From Lepidurus packardi (taxonomy: Eukaryota > Arthropoda > Branchiopoda > Notostraca > Triopsidae), in assembly GCA_023053545.1 (NCBI GenBank), contig JAKZAN010000002.1, forward strand, positions 12,148,790-12,212,789: DNA of 64,000 bases. The letters run 5' to 3'. The notes beneath the pieces were generated by a model. That model was not told the origin of the DNA. It worked only from the letters and a program-made list of their open reading frames with translations, and did not search any database. This document shows positions 1-10,340 of this stretch, piece after piece. Made by a program: the position numbers and the translations under genes. Within the stretch, counting starts at the first letter, position 1. Every line of letters begins with the position of its first letter.

Positions 1-432
1 TTTCAGATTCAATACATGTATTACCTTATAAGCTTTACCGTTTTCTTTCTACGCAGTTTATCTTATCAGACACAAACGAGTCCAACTGGCTTTTTAGCCT
101 TAAAGAAGAGCTCAAGAACCACGCTTGTACCCATTGGTGGATTTCATAGCTGATTACTAAGTAAAAACTCTGGCTAGCGGTCAAAAGTGAAAGACCACAC
201 CTTTGTGCCAAGGACATTCTAATGGAGTTCAAGTGCATGATCTCGAAGGTGCTGGTAGAAAACTGGACTAAAGAAGTGTCCAGAGATAGCATAAATGCTA
301 CAGTTAAAAAAGCTGACAGACCTCTAAACCATCTCCACCCTTAACAAAGGGGGCTCTGAACCTTGGGTTCCAAATAAAATACACATACTTGTCAATATTC
401 GTGGCTTGATCTAGATATTGCAACAAAAATCC

Positions 433-489
433 GAGCAGCTTTTTAGGGCCAAAAGATGCAGAGCAGCAGTTTTTGGTGCCAAAAGGGCA
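433..489 (+). repeat. Imperfect tandem repeat in the proximal promoter of the first cuticle-like gene
   Basis: Two head-to-tail copies of a 28-29 bp unit (433-460 and 461-489) share GAGCAGC, a T run, a G-rich step and GCCAAAAG. The start of a third copy (GAGCAC) follows. The array ends about 28 bp upstream of the TATA box of the small secreted-protein gene, so it could supply duplicated activator sites. That role is inferred from position only. Confidence 0.6.
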
Positions 490-516
490 GAGCACACAAC
501 TCGAGCGTTTTGCCGG

Positions 517-524
517 TATAAAAG
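517..524 (+). promoter_or_regulatory. TATA box of the first cuticle-like gene
   Basis: TATAAAAG lies 91 bp before the ATG at 608. A start site near 545-550 is expected from spacing. The second cuticle-like gene has its TATA-like box at almost the same distance (87 bp) from its ATG, which supports both assignments. Confidence 0.7.
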
Positions 525-607
525 GGGGCACCAATACTCCATCGAAGCATCAGCATACTTCAGCTTTGCTCCTTCGGCAGCTTCTGCAGCTCAACTACTA
601 TACCAAC

Positions 608-1217
608 ATGCAGGCCGTAAGTAAACTTATAGTAATACTATGGAGAGCACTTTAAAGTTTGATTTTTGGGAAATTGTATTCAAGGAAGTTTGATGCGTTT
701 TCCATTTCCCAATAGATGATTGTTTTCTTCGTTGCGATGGTTTGTGGCGCTTTGGCCGCCGAACCCGCAAAGGTGGAATACAAATATGCCTACCCTAATG
801 GTGCTTATCCTTTTGCTGCGGTCGCTCCAGGAGGCGCTGTCTACGACTACCCAGCCTACCCTTACAACTACCCCACGGGTGTACAGTACCCGTACTACTC
901 CGTCGTTGCCTATCAGGCCAACAAAGTTTCTGGTAAGTACTATAGCATTCTAATGTGGAATAATACACATACCGGTCGGCCTGTCATTCACGAGTACTAA
1001 CAGCCCGAGCAATACATGTTAACATTGCTAAATACCAAAGATGTAGCCAGTACACGCAAGGGTATGAGTTTAGAGACTAAGATCCGGTACTTTTTGCGTT
1101 TTTTTAACAGAAAAGACTTCCGACGTTGCAGTTGATAAGGCCGATGGCAAATACTACGTAGCTCCTTATCCTTACGGTGCTTTCCCTTACTTGCAAGCCA
1201 AGCAGGCATACCCTTGA
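608..1217 (+). CDS. Small secreted tyrosine/proline-rich protein, cuticle-like (3 exons)
   Basis: Exons at 608-616, 716-932 and 1111-1217 join in frame to 110 residues. The first exon encodes only MQA and is cut by GTAAGT. Exon 2 opens with a hydrophobic stretch (MIVFFVAMVCGALAA) that completes a signal peptide, then continues in tyrosine, proline and alanine-rich sequence (AYPNGAYPF, YPAYPYNYP). Exon 3 ends LQAKQAYP. A tiny first exon that splits the signal peptide is the usual layout of arthropod cuticular-protein genes. No chitin-binding Rebers-Riddiford consensus is visible, so a structural cuticle role is inferred from composition, secretion and gene layout. The 3' UTR probably contains an intron (1243-1311) and ends after AATAAA at 1482. 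The gene at 10.4 kb has the same architecture and may be a distant paralogue. Confidence 0.8.
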
Positions 1218-1242
1218 AGTAACCAAGCCTTTTGCTAAGCTG

Positions 1243-1311
1243 GTAAGTTAGAAATAATAAGTGCCAAAAACGACGAACATTGTAGCTATATAAATGTGTC
1301 TTTTTGAACAG
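1243..1311 (+). other. Probable 3' UTR intron of the first cuticle-like gene
   Basis: A strong donor (G|GTAAGTT) occurs 25 bp after the stop codon, and a pyrimidine-rich acceptor (TTTTTGAACAG) ends at 1311. The spacing matches the other introns of the window. The protein is unaffected. Confidence 0.45.
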
Positions 1312-1481
1312 ATCACGTTTTTTTGTGGAAACGAACTGGACCGCCTTTCAGACTAATCTCGAACCAGAACAAGGTTTTATACAGCAAGTTATGTTTTAAT
1401 ATTGGAATCATTCAGTTATTGCCCATTATACGACCCTGGCCACGTCATGTTTCATTGTTGGCAAATGCTCTGGGATACAGC

Positions 1482-1487
1482 AATAAA
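1482..1487 (+). terminator. Polyadenylation signal AATAAA
   Basis: A canonical AATAAA lies 265 bp past the stop codon of the first cuticle-like gene, downstream of the putative UTR intron. Confidence 0.5.
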
Positions 1488-1489
1488 TA

Positions 1490-3232
1490 CAGCCATAAGT
1501 TGCAAATACTTCTTTAATTAAAGCTATAGCTAGTGTTGGCTGGTAATTTAGTCTTCAAAAGTTTTACGTAAATAACAACCTGGAGTTGCTTATGTCAGTT
1601 CTTTTACAAATGAAGGTAAACGGAGAATGGGATTTGACGGTAATTTAGCATGCTTCGAGATCAGTAGGAGAAGTCTACAGTTATTTTGTAGTGCAAGCAT
1701 ACTTGCTCTTTTCTAAAAAAAAATCGAAAAAATAACAAGAAAACAAAGAGAAAAGGTGCCTTACTTTAGACCTTTTGCAGAGAAATGGGTTAGACTTGAC
1801 TGGTATTACGTTGTGTAAAGAATGCGTTTCGGGGTTTTTAAAAGTCGTCCTGGACGTTTAATTTATTGCTCTGTGGTTTAGGTGCCCACAGGGCTTAAAT
1901 ACAAGCTTTTCTCATTTACGTGACGATAACATTGCTAAGTTTATTGAGAGAAACTGATACGTTTTTTGCTCTTATACTGTGTGAAAGACGTACATTTCGA
2001 CTCCAGTAGACCGACCAAAACTGACCAAAATAGCTTTGAATGCTTGAAATGAAGAACCATACATTGCTGTCCAAATAAAGTGAGTACGGGAGGATCACGC
2101 GACGAGGCCTTTTTGGGGGGAAGGACAGCACATTAGCGACAACTTTTAGCAGTTGAACGGCCGCAATTCACTTTTTACGTAAAAAATTGCGGTGATTCTA
2201 AGGATTCTTGTGATGGTTTGGGAAAGTGGAGCTTCATTGCTCGCTTGCGTGACGCTCCATACGAAGAAGCCATAATATACTTATAAAAATACTTTTTTTT
2301 ATTCGGGATAAGAAATAACGTTTGCAAGAAACCTTCTAGGGTCTACAGGGCTTTTCGAGATTTTCTGGATCCACAAAGAACTATTCTATTCCTTACATGC
2401 TTTGCCCATTAGAACAGTGAGGCACTAAATGTTGTACTTATGATTTTGAATACTTTTGAGTTGACTTTAATATAAATACTTCTGGTCTGCCCCTGTTTGA
2501 ACCATAAATCAATCTAGTTTCCATTGCAGAATTATAGTTACCAGAGTTTGGAAAGGTAAAAGAAGTTGGGGATAGCTTTGATCATAGTATTCGGTAGCAA
2601 TTTACTTCCCCTTGAAGCCACCTGAGATTTGTTGATATTCAGTGAGTGATACAATTGACCTCCTGACAAAAAATTGGAACCTAAAACGACACAGAATGAA
2701 ATGTATATAGTCTTTTAGCTTTAAACAACAGTAATGAGTGAAGGAACTAACGACACTAAGAAGATGAACTTCCCCTGAATATGTAATACGATTGCATGGA
2801 CGTAATGATAACTCAAAGGCTTTCTGCTTAAATATTCCATCACACTTATGGACAACCTGACAAATGAACTGGAAACTTACTTCGGAGAGAACGTAACATC
2901 TTCATTTAGTAGTCAGTTTGCTGTTACATTATTCAACAGTCTCTTACACAATTTTACTTCTAAGAGTAAAAAGAAAATCATGTCTGGAAGTCACAAACTA
3001 GAAAACCTTTTTTGGTGCGAATAAAACCGCCCAAACGACTGACTTTTGACGTTTTGCCAGCGATAAACCTAGTAGTTGGTAATACTCCTTTATAGAATGG
3101 ACCTTTTACAGTGTATGCGCCCCCCACTCGGTGCTTTTAGTAACTAGTAAGATTATGAAAAGGAGGCAAAATGAAATACAAAACAAAAATAGATTTAAAA
3201 ACTGATCAACATAAAATATATTTGACAAAACT
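1490..3232. other. Intergenic DNA, nothing recognised
   Basis: This AT-rich stretch between the convergent ends of the first cuticle-like gene and TAB1 holds only short ORFs without domain content or plausible splice context. The 71-codon minus-strand ORF near 1916-2131 looks random. No RNA gene or clear repeat was seen. Confidence 0.5.
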
Positions 3233-4884
3233 TTATACATCTCCATCAAACGGATCTAAGCCGATGGCTTGCGCTTCTTCGATGGCTATATAAAATGAGG
3301 AGAAGTCTACATAGGGCGCAATGCGTCCATTCTCGTCCAATTGAAGTGTGGTATAACTGGGCAAACCTCGAAACGAAGAGCTTTCCGTGCTCGATGTGGT
3401 AGTGTGCGAAACCGTATCGACTACCTTGAATTCGTTGCTTCCCCAGACAGACTTTTCCCGAATCTCTATGCTGGACTGAGTCGTTGTTTGAGTGCTTTTC
3501 AGTGAGCCGTCTCTTTCGTTTAAGGGATATGAGAAATTGCGCAGTAAAAGGGTAATGTCGTCTCGGCAATGGTCAGCAGCAGGATCTTGTACATATTTAT
3601 CACGATGCATTCGGACTAGACGATCCACGACAGCTTGTGCTACCCCGGTTAATGAAGACTGAATTGAAAACTCCTCTACAACCATCTGTGCGATATCCTT
3701 ATTGGCTTGATCTGTCAAAGTAGCTTCTTCCAGGGAGTGATGCACCCCCGCTGACGTGAGAAGAAGAAATCTATGGAGGAACAAGGGAAAATAGGTTGCC
3801 TGCCCTTGATATTTACATCGTTTTTACGTACTTGCAACTCTCATCGATCGGAATACCGCCTGTAATGTCGGGTTCGGCAATGATAGGTTCTCGAGAAGAA
3901 GAGCGCAAAAACTCCAAGTCCCTGTATCCGCCTTTGACGGGATAATTGCCCAAACATCTTGTTGTCAACAAATTCTTCCGTGACTCATTTTCTAAGCAGA
4001 CAAAACAGCTAAAGTTTATACCAAAAAAATATAAGGTTCTCTACCTTTTGGATTTGTAATTTTATGTAAATCCAGCCCTAGCTGCGATAACCGTAAGAGC
4101 TCGTCCTCATTGGTCAAATCGTGGTCAACGGAGAGCTGGATGACTCGAAGGACTCCATCTTCGCCCGTTTTGCACAATAGAGCTCGCGCATCTCCGACAT
4201 TGGCGACATACAATTGCCCATTAAAAATAAGGGCTACTACAACGCTGCACGCTCCAGCCATTGTTTTATCCAAAGTAGCCAGCTTGGCCGCCAAATCAGG
4301 ATACTTTTCTTGGGCTCCGGACATTGTTAAACCTTTGCAAAAAGATACTACAGTGCAAACACTACATCAAGATGTGAGAATGGATACCTTCTGGCAGCTC
4401 GCACAAAAGAGTTGTTCGCTCTGCCAACAGATCTCCAATTGACTCGAAATAGCCTCGCTCGACAGAGGAAAACGCTTGATGGAGAACTTCTTTAACATCT
4501 GCATTACTAGGTTTACCTCCTAGTTGCCCCAGTAAGACTTCTGCGGCCAATCTCTGTGCAGCAAACTCAGCCACATGACTTCCACCATGTCCGTCAAATA
4601 CGCCGTATAGGTAAGTAGTATCATCAATTTCAAAATAAAAACTCATGTCTTCCATGTCACGTTCTCTTTCTGGGGGACCGGCAATGGAATAGGATTTATT
4701 CGTAGCAAGTCCAATACCTAATGTAAAAGTAAAACAAAAATACAGTAGTATATACAAGCTGTATCTATTTAACTTGCAGTTACTTGCTACATTAATTTTT
4801 CAAAGTTACCGTATCTTGGCATACCATACCTGAATAAGGACACTTCGGTAAGTCATCTGTCCAGCTTTTAAATTCTTGATCCAT
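3233..4884 (-). CDS. TAB1: TAB1, TAK1-binding pseudophosphatase adaptor (5 exons)
   Basis: Exons 4884-4830, 4717-4388, 4332-4045, 3991-3832 and 3770-3233 join in frame to 456 residues. The N terminus (SWTDDLPKCPYSGIG) and the C-terminal motif (GRIAPYVDFSSFY, about residue 425 on) match vertebrate TAB1 closely. In vertebrates that C-terminal segment is the TAK1-binding helix. Between them lies a PP2C-fold domain. TAB1 activates the kinase TAK1 (MAP3K7) in the IMD/NF-kB, JNK and TGF-beta-like pathways. Here RxxMED and FDGHGG (residues 60-64) keep the canonical PP2C metal-site form, and ANVGDARALL and DDITLL are also canonical. The metal-binding Asp of the SDG motif is replaced (SAG, residues 284-286). 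It is therefore probably catalytically dead like human TAB1, though less eroded. It is a little shorter than human TAB1 (504 residues). The start is the first ATG of exon 1. Confidence 0.95.
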
Positions 4885-5780
4885 GGTTGGGAAGAGGTTA
4901 TTTTCTAGTGTGTTAAATATGCCCCGAAGAATGAAAAAGTCTGTTATTTTTTAACAATACGCCAGTGAACTGCCGATGCTAAGTATTCAATTTCAAAGAA
5001 ACTTTGTAGAGTTGCCTTTACGCCAGGTTTTGAATGGAAAGGGCAGGCTAAATAATACAGTTCCGCTTCCAAACCAAATATGATTTAGAAAAACTACCGA
5101 TATCTAAATTTAGCCTAATAACTTAAAAGTTTCATATTCGATACTTAGAGATAAACATACCATTGATTTTATATCTGGCAACTTCATATTGACTTAAAAC
5201 ACTCCCATTTTTGCTCTCTTACTAAAATTTGAGAAACTGATTTTTTGAGTCTAACGACGCTGAAGGCTTCTACATGAATTCATCATGATTCAGGATTTGC
5301 TTGTGCATGGCATTCTGACTTGACGGGTTTTTGCTTTGGAGCAGGAGTATCTTAACTATTGGTGTTTAAAAATTTAGAATCGGCTGGTTTCCAACCCCCT
5401 CAGCGCCAGCGCGGAATGAAGTGAAAACACACGGAGCGTTTAAAACGAGAACTACTTGGTCAATACGTGTTTTTAGCTGTGACAACAGCTTAATATATCG
5501 TCCAGACTTTAGCCTTGCCAGTGGGAGGGTGGGTTGCTGAGCTTGGCTCGGGTTTTTCCCATAAGGGCTGTGTTATTTTGGGGTGGGTTTGGTGGGTGGG
5601 AGATAAGGACATATTGCCATCGGCCAGGTCGTTCGTGCTCCTTTCATGAGATTCTCAGAAGTGGGCAAATTGGATCACAAAACGGGTTAGAACGTACCAG
5701 CACGTGATAGTTTTTGGGCTTGTGACGTCACGTCTGTAGGATCAATAGGACAGGGTAGCAGATCAACGTTGGTAAACGTT
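4885..5780. other. Intergenic region upstream of TAB1, flanking the putative mobile element
   Basis: No coding potential was seen. At 5476-5508 there is a sequence beginning AGCTGTGACAACAGCTTA that recurs in a close direct copy at 5790-5822, at the left end of the putative mobile element. TAB1's promoter must lie in the first few hundred bases. Confidence 0.5.
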
Positions 5781-5822
5781 TGTTATTAGCTGTGACAAAA
5801 GCTTACTATATCGTGCAGAGTT
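5476..5822. repeat. Dispersed direct repeat (two copies about 33 bp, 314 bp apart)
   Basis: Copies at 5476-5508 and 5790-5822 share AGCTGTGACAA-AGCTTA-TATATCGT-CAGA with only a few mismatches. The same core AGCTGTGA occurs inverted (TCACAGCT) at 7059, 7083 and 7535. It therefore behaves like terminal or subterminal sequence of a mobile element or element family. Confidence 0.55.
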
Positions 5823-5908
5823 TGAATTTTGAGGACTCATAGGTAAAAATAAGATCAATTGCTAAAATTGTATTCTGTTTTTATTGGTAGCTTTCTATGC
5901 TGATATTT

Positions 5909-5990
5909 CTTATGTCAGCACTTACGTTAGTTTTGTGAACTGATTTCTTCTTATGTCAGCACTTACGTTAGTTTTGTGGACTGATTTCTT
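5909..5990. repeat. 41-bp tandem duplication
   Basis: Two adjacent copies (5909-5949 and 5950-5990) of a unit starting CTTATGTCAGCACTTACG differ at essentially one base (GTGAAC versus GTGGAC). The high identity suggests a recent duplication. It sits just before the open frame of the putative element. Confidence 0.85.
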
Positions 5991-6006
5991 CTTATCTTAT
6001 ATCTAA

Positions 6007-6921
6007 CGGTCGTTTATTGCTGGCTCCTATAGCAGAATTAAACGTTATTCGACCGCCAAGATACCCATCACCATCCAAATCCTACCGAATAGCTCACCTT
6101 CAGGTCAGACTCCACAAAAAAGAACTAAATACGATCTTATTAAGATTACCCAATCTTCGCAAATCAGCGAGACAAATCAAACGCTCAAATTTAATTATTC
6201 GCCAAGAAAACAGCAACAAGCCACACTTCAAACTTGTATAGAGTTTCCCGACACCCGTTACAAAATCATCGTTCAAATCCAAAACATTAGCGAAGAGAAG
6301 ACAACGAACAAAGGGCAAACGTTCCGCGAAATAACAATTGGAGACGATACCTGTACTTCCACACTAATTACCTGGAAAAACCAAACAGTTACTATCGAAA
6401 AAAACAAAGTTTACGAAATTACCGATGTCATCTATAATCAAGATTATCAAAACTTCGCCTTGACGCAGCAATCGTTCTTTACAAGAACAGAAGCCCAACT
6501 GGACATCCAGCAACCCATTTTAGACGACACAACGGAGCCCATCATACTGGAAGCCATAGCCCACTGCAACATTGGTATTTTCCAAACCTGCCTAGCCTGC
6601 AAAAAAAAAACAGAACGACAACCGACCATTCCAGATAACGATGACCCTACCATTACGTGCACAAACTGCAAAAAAATTCAACTTAGACAAACGACTCCAC
6701 TAACTTTCCAAGGCACAGTGGGTTTCTTCAACGATAATAACATTATCGAAGCATCGATGACAGAAACCATACTAAAAGACTTCTGCAAACAAGAAGAAAC
6801 TCTACAACTGACTCCAGACACTGCGAATGCTGTCATCGTGAAATTACTAACGACAAAAGACTTCGACTTCACGGTAGACCTAGAAAAAAAAGAAATCGTC
6901 AACGTCACCAAGAAAAAATAA
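6007..6921 (+). CDS. RPA-like OB-fold/zinc-ribbon reading frame, probably transposon-derived
   Basis: One frame stays open from 6007 to the stop at 6919-6921, about 304 codons; the first in-frame ATG is at 6460. A likely splice acceptor (GGCTCCTATAG) at 6032 suggests that an upstream exon supplied the start, or that the gene is 5'-truncated. The translation contains a beta-rich segment (RYKIIVQIQNISEE, then FREITIGDD, then LITWKNQTVTI) typical of an OB fold. A four-cysteine zinc ribbon follows (CLAC ... CTNC) and then another beta-rich segment. This order resembles the C-terminal DNA-binding domain of replication protein A subunit 1, which some eukaryotic transposons carry. Assignment rests on motif pattern only. 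Lysine and asparagine-rich codon use differs from the neighbouring housekeeping genes. Confidence 0.5.
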   Translation, partial: RSFIAGSYSRIKRYSTAKIPITIQILPNSSPSGQTPQKRTKYDLIKITQSSQISETNQTLKFNYSPRKQQQATLQTCIEFPDTRYKIIVQIQNISEEKTTNKGQTFREITIGDDTCTSTLITWKNQTVTIEKNKVYEITDVIYNQDYQNFALTQQSFFTRTEAQLDIQQPILDDTTEPIILEAIAHCNIGIFQTCLACKKKTERQPTIPDNDDPTITCTNCKKIQLRQTTPLTFQGTVGFFNDNNIIEASMTETILKDFCKQEETLQLTPDTANAVIVKLLTTKDFDFTVDLEKKEIVNVTKKK

Positions 6922-7073
6922 TATTGTTTTGTCAACATTTTTATTCTAAATAACCTAGATTTGTATTTGCATTGCATGTAATAGTGAATTCACTGTATTA
7001 GCGAAAAACTTACAAAATATATATCTACCAATAACGCAAATGTCTTCTGATATTATAATCACAGCTAATAACA

Positions 7074-7620
7074 TTAATAAAAATCACAGCTAAAAAGCAA
7101 ACCATTAAAACATGCCAATAAAAAAAAAAAAAAAAACATGCAATTTCAGTTCGTTATCGTTTCGCATTTGGTTCGCATTTTAATTCGCATTTCTGATAAA
7201 TTTTGATACAACTTAATATCTATTGATAAATGCTTTGATACATATAACTTGATAACATTTCATATTTTTACTGACCATCTTTTCTCCTATCAGTCAAGTC
7301 CGTTTTCTGCTCTATATCAAATAGTTTTAGGACTTACAGAATACCATAATTAATGCCATAATAATGACATGACATCAAACAAAGCCGTTTCTTTAAAAAT
7401 CAACAGTAAATAAAAATCATAGACTGGCACAGCTAAAAACCTCTACACATTTCAAAATCGACCACAACAGACCACCAACAGACGAACCCAGAACAGCCAC
7501 CTACCCACGTTCACCACTACTAACATTCCGTTGTCACAGCTTATTCGGCAGTCCAACCTGTCGTCTTGTTTCTTTCCCCTTCGTCTTGCTTGGCTGGCTG
7601 GACCGGTCGTTTTACCAATA
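7074..7620. other. AT-rich spacer and XPNPEP1 upstream region
   Basis: This holds a poly(A) tract near 7120-7136, inverted copies of the CACAGCTAA motif (7083, 7429), and the sequence GTTGTCACAGCT at 7531-7542. The last is the exact inverse of AGCTGTGACAAC at 5476-5487. The XPNPEP1 transcription start must lie near its right edge. The in-frame extension upstream of 7621 has no ATG. Confidence 0.45.
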
Positions 7621-9931
7621 ATGGCCAAAAATACTTCATTTTTATTAAAACGCTTGCGTTCACTAATGAAAGACACTTCTATCGTACCGCAAGCCATTCA
7701 TGCGTACATCGTTCCCTCCGGAGATGCTCATCAAGTGAGTCTGAGTTGTCAATTTTTTTCTTAAAATTAAACTGAATCATTGGTTGTTTACTACATTACA
7801 ATATCAACTTATTTATTGTTTCCTTTAGAGCGAGTATCTAGCGCCACGTGATCAAAGAAGAGTATTTTTATCTGGTTTTACAGGGTCAGCGGGTACTGCC
7901 GTTGTTACTGATCATCATGCTTGTATGTGGACAGATGGACGTTATTTCGTCCAATGCCAAAAAGAGGTGGATTCGAACTGGACGCTTATGAAAGAAGGTT
8001 CTTGTACTTTTTTATTTACCGAAGCTAAAACTTAATAATATATTCTTTGTTAATTAGGCCTGCCTTCAACGCCGACGCAGGGCGAATGGCTTTCAAAAAA
8101 TCTGCCTTTGGGCTCTAAAGTTGGAGTTGACCCAACCCTGTTGTCGCAAGAGTTGTGGAATCCTCTTTCAAAGGCTTTGCGCTCTGCTGGTCATGAACTT
8201 GTCCCAGTCTACCGCAATTTGGTCGATGTTATATGGGAAGACAGGCCTGATCCCGTTGAGAATATGATTGAACCACTAAGCATGGAATTCACAGGTAGTT
8301 ATAGACAATTGGTAGTCTCGATTATGAAGAAGTTTGTGTTTTATTTTGAAGGCCTTGATTGGGAAAATAAAATCGAAGAAGTGTGCCGAAAGATGGAAGA
8401 AAAAGGAGCTTCGCTGTTGGTTATATCTGCATTAGATGACACAGCATGTAATAAAAAGAATTATACATAGAGTAACATGTCCAAGTAACATGCGTATTTG
8501 TAGGGTTCCTAAACCTCCGGGGATCTGACATACAATTCAACCCCGTGTTCTTTGCCTATTCTTGCGTAACTGTGGATAGGAAACTGCATCTGTTCGTTGA
8601 ACGAGAAAAGATAACTTTGGCAGTCAGACGACACCTCGGGTTGGACAATATGGAAGACGTTTCCGAAACCGGCCATGTAAACTTGCACCCATACGAAAAT
8701 ATACTCTCTTGGTTGCAAGATGCTATCCCAAAGCAGCCCAAGAAAGTCTGGATTGGTGACAAGTCAAGCTTCGCCCTAACCAGCTGTGTTCCTGAACATC
8801 TTCGCATATCTGACCCTTCACCCGTCACAGCCATGAAAGCGATCAAAAACGCTGTAGAACTCCAAGGTAACGAACATTACTGTGTATGTATACCAACGTT
8901 CATATTACGCTCTATTTCATAGGTTTCGAAAATGCCCATATTAAGGATGCTGCCGCCTTGTGTTGCTTTTTCGCTTGGCTGGAGGATCAAGTCCAGAATG
9001 GCAAAGATGTGACTGAAATGTCTGCCTCCGCCCGACTCGATTTGTTTCGCCAGGAGCAGGAAAACCACAAGGGACCTAGTTTTGAGACGATTTCGGCATC
9101 AGGACCCAACGGCGCCGTTATCCATTACAAGCCAGCACCAGAAACGGACCGAGCGATTACTACTGAAGAGCTGTACTTGTGCGATTCAGGGGCTCAGTAC
9201 CTTGACGGGACTACGGACGTTACACGGACGATCCATTTAGGCACGCCCACTGACCACGAGAAAGACTGTTTCACCAGAGTCTTTAAAGGGCACGTGGCTT
9301 TAGCTACTTGTATTTTTCCTACGAAAATTAAGGTAGTTTTTCGTTGAAAGCACTTTGAGAAGCTACAGCTTTTGCTTTTTAAGGGAAATTGTTTGGATAC
9401 CATAGCCCGTTTAGCTCTTTGGAAAGTGGGGTTGGATTATTTGCATGGAACAGGCCATGGCGTCGGACATTATTTGTGTGTACATGAAGGGCCCATGGGC
9501 GTTTCTTGGAGGGTTTATCCTGATGATCCAGGTCTACAAGCGGGAATGGTTTTATCTGATGGTAAAGGATTATCATGCGTTTCTTAATATTAAAGCTTAA
9601 AACCTTTCTGTTTCTTAACTATTTTCTGTAAGTAGAGCCTGGTTATTATGAAGACGGAAAGTTTGGCATTCGAATTGAGAACCTAGTGAAAATTGTCCCA
9701 GCCAATACTAAGTACAACTTTAAAGATCGGGGCTTTTTAACCTTCGAGCCATTGACGTTAGTGCCCATCCAAACCAAGATGCTGAACGCTGACATGCTGA
9801 CGAAAGAAGAAATCGATTACTTGGAAAATTACCATCAACTCTGCCGGGATAAAGTTGGGCCACTTCTGAAGCGAATGGGCAAAGAAGACGGTCTTAAATG
9901 GTTGTTACGAGAAGCACAATCCATTTCCTAA
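7621..9931 (+). CDS. XPNPEP1: Cytosolic Xaa-Pro aminopeptidase 1 (8 exons)
   Basis: Exons 7621-7734, 7829-7997, 8058-8294, 8352-8447, 8504-8866, 8923-9332, 9384-9561 and 9636-9931 join in frame to 620 residues; the human enzyme has 623. It removes N-terminal residues preceding proline and is a dimanganese M24-family peptidase. The N-terminal creatinase-like domain starts with [14 protein letters not shown], and the catalytic domain occupies roughly residues 320-610. Metal ligands are visible: D414 and D425 ([17 protein letters not shown]), H488 (GTGHGVGHY), E523 (EPGYYEDG) and E537 (GIRIEN). There is no signal peptide or GPI signal, which marks the cytosolic XPNPEP1 type rather than the membrane XPNPEP2 type. 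The intron 2 donor (G|GTTCTT) is weak but closes the frame. The start is the first ATG and aligns with the family N terminus. Confidence 0.97.
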
Positions 9932-10340
9932 ATATCCACTGACTTTACAATCATGCCTATATGAAAATTTTTAAAATAGTGCATACCTTTATACCAAATT
10001 TGGGTTACTCAATACAAAAGGGCCATCAATCTAGAAACGCGCGCTTGTTTTTTAGTCATTATACCACTTGTAAGGTATTGCTGAAACCGTGCGACTGAAT
10101 TAAGAAGCAGAAGAATGGAGTTTAGCCAAGGTCATCTCCTTATGATTAGTCTTTTGTGGCCTAAGGGCCGGGAGTAGATCTGTCTCAGGGTCATCTGCTG
10201 GTTATTGGTCAAAGCTACCGTAGGCGAGACGTACCTCAGGTTCAAGGAAGTAATATCTTGCAGGGCGAAGCCGGATATCGTGACTGAAACATGGGGCGGG
10301 GATCATGGCGGCTCGACATAGAGCTAGCCTTGGATTTCCG
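9932..10340. promoter_or_regulatory. Upstream region of the second cuticle-like gene with nuclear-receptor-type half-sites
   Basis: CCAAGGTCA at 10126-10134 fits the monomeric FTZ-F1 consensus (YCAAGGYCR). Further AGGTCA-like half-sites are AGGGTCA at 10187-10193, GGTCAAAG near 10207 and AGGTTCA near 10234. A degenerate 22-bp direct repeat links the first two (GGTCATCTCCTTATGATTAG and GGTCATCTGCTGGTTATTGG). FTZ-F1 and other ecdysone-cascade receptors are known to drive insect cuticle genes at moults. That regulation here is inferred. Confidence 0.4.

Larger units (their letters stand above)
5781..7073. mobile_element. Probable short DNA transposon-like element with 15-bp inverted ends
   Basis: TGTTATTAGCTGTGA at 5781-5795 is the exact reverse complement of TCACAGCTAATAACA at 7059-7073, enclosing 1.26 kb. 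Inside are a 41-bp tandem duplication and one long reading frame encoding an OB-fold/zinc-ribbon protein. Base composition of the coding part is unusually A-rich on the plus strand compared with flanking genes. No target-site duplication is evident, and no transposase was found. It may be a non-autonomous derivative, or the inverted ends may be only subterminal repeats of a larger unit (5.47-7.54 kb). Classification is uncertain. Confidence 0.45.
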
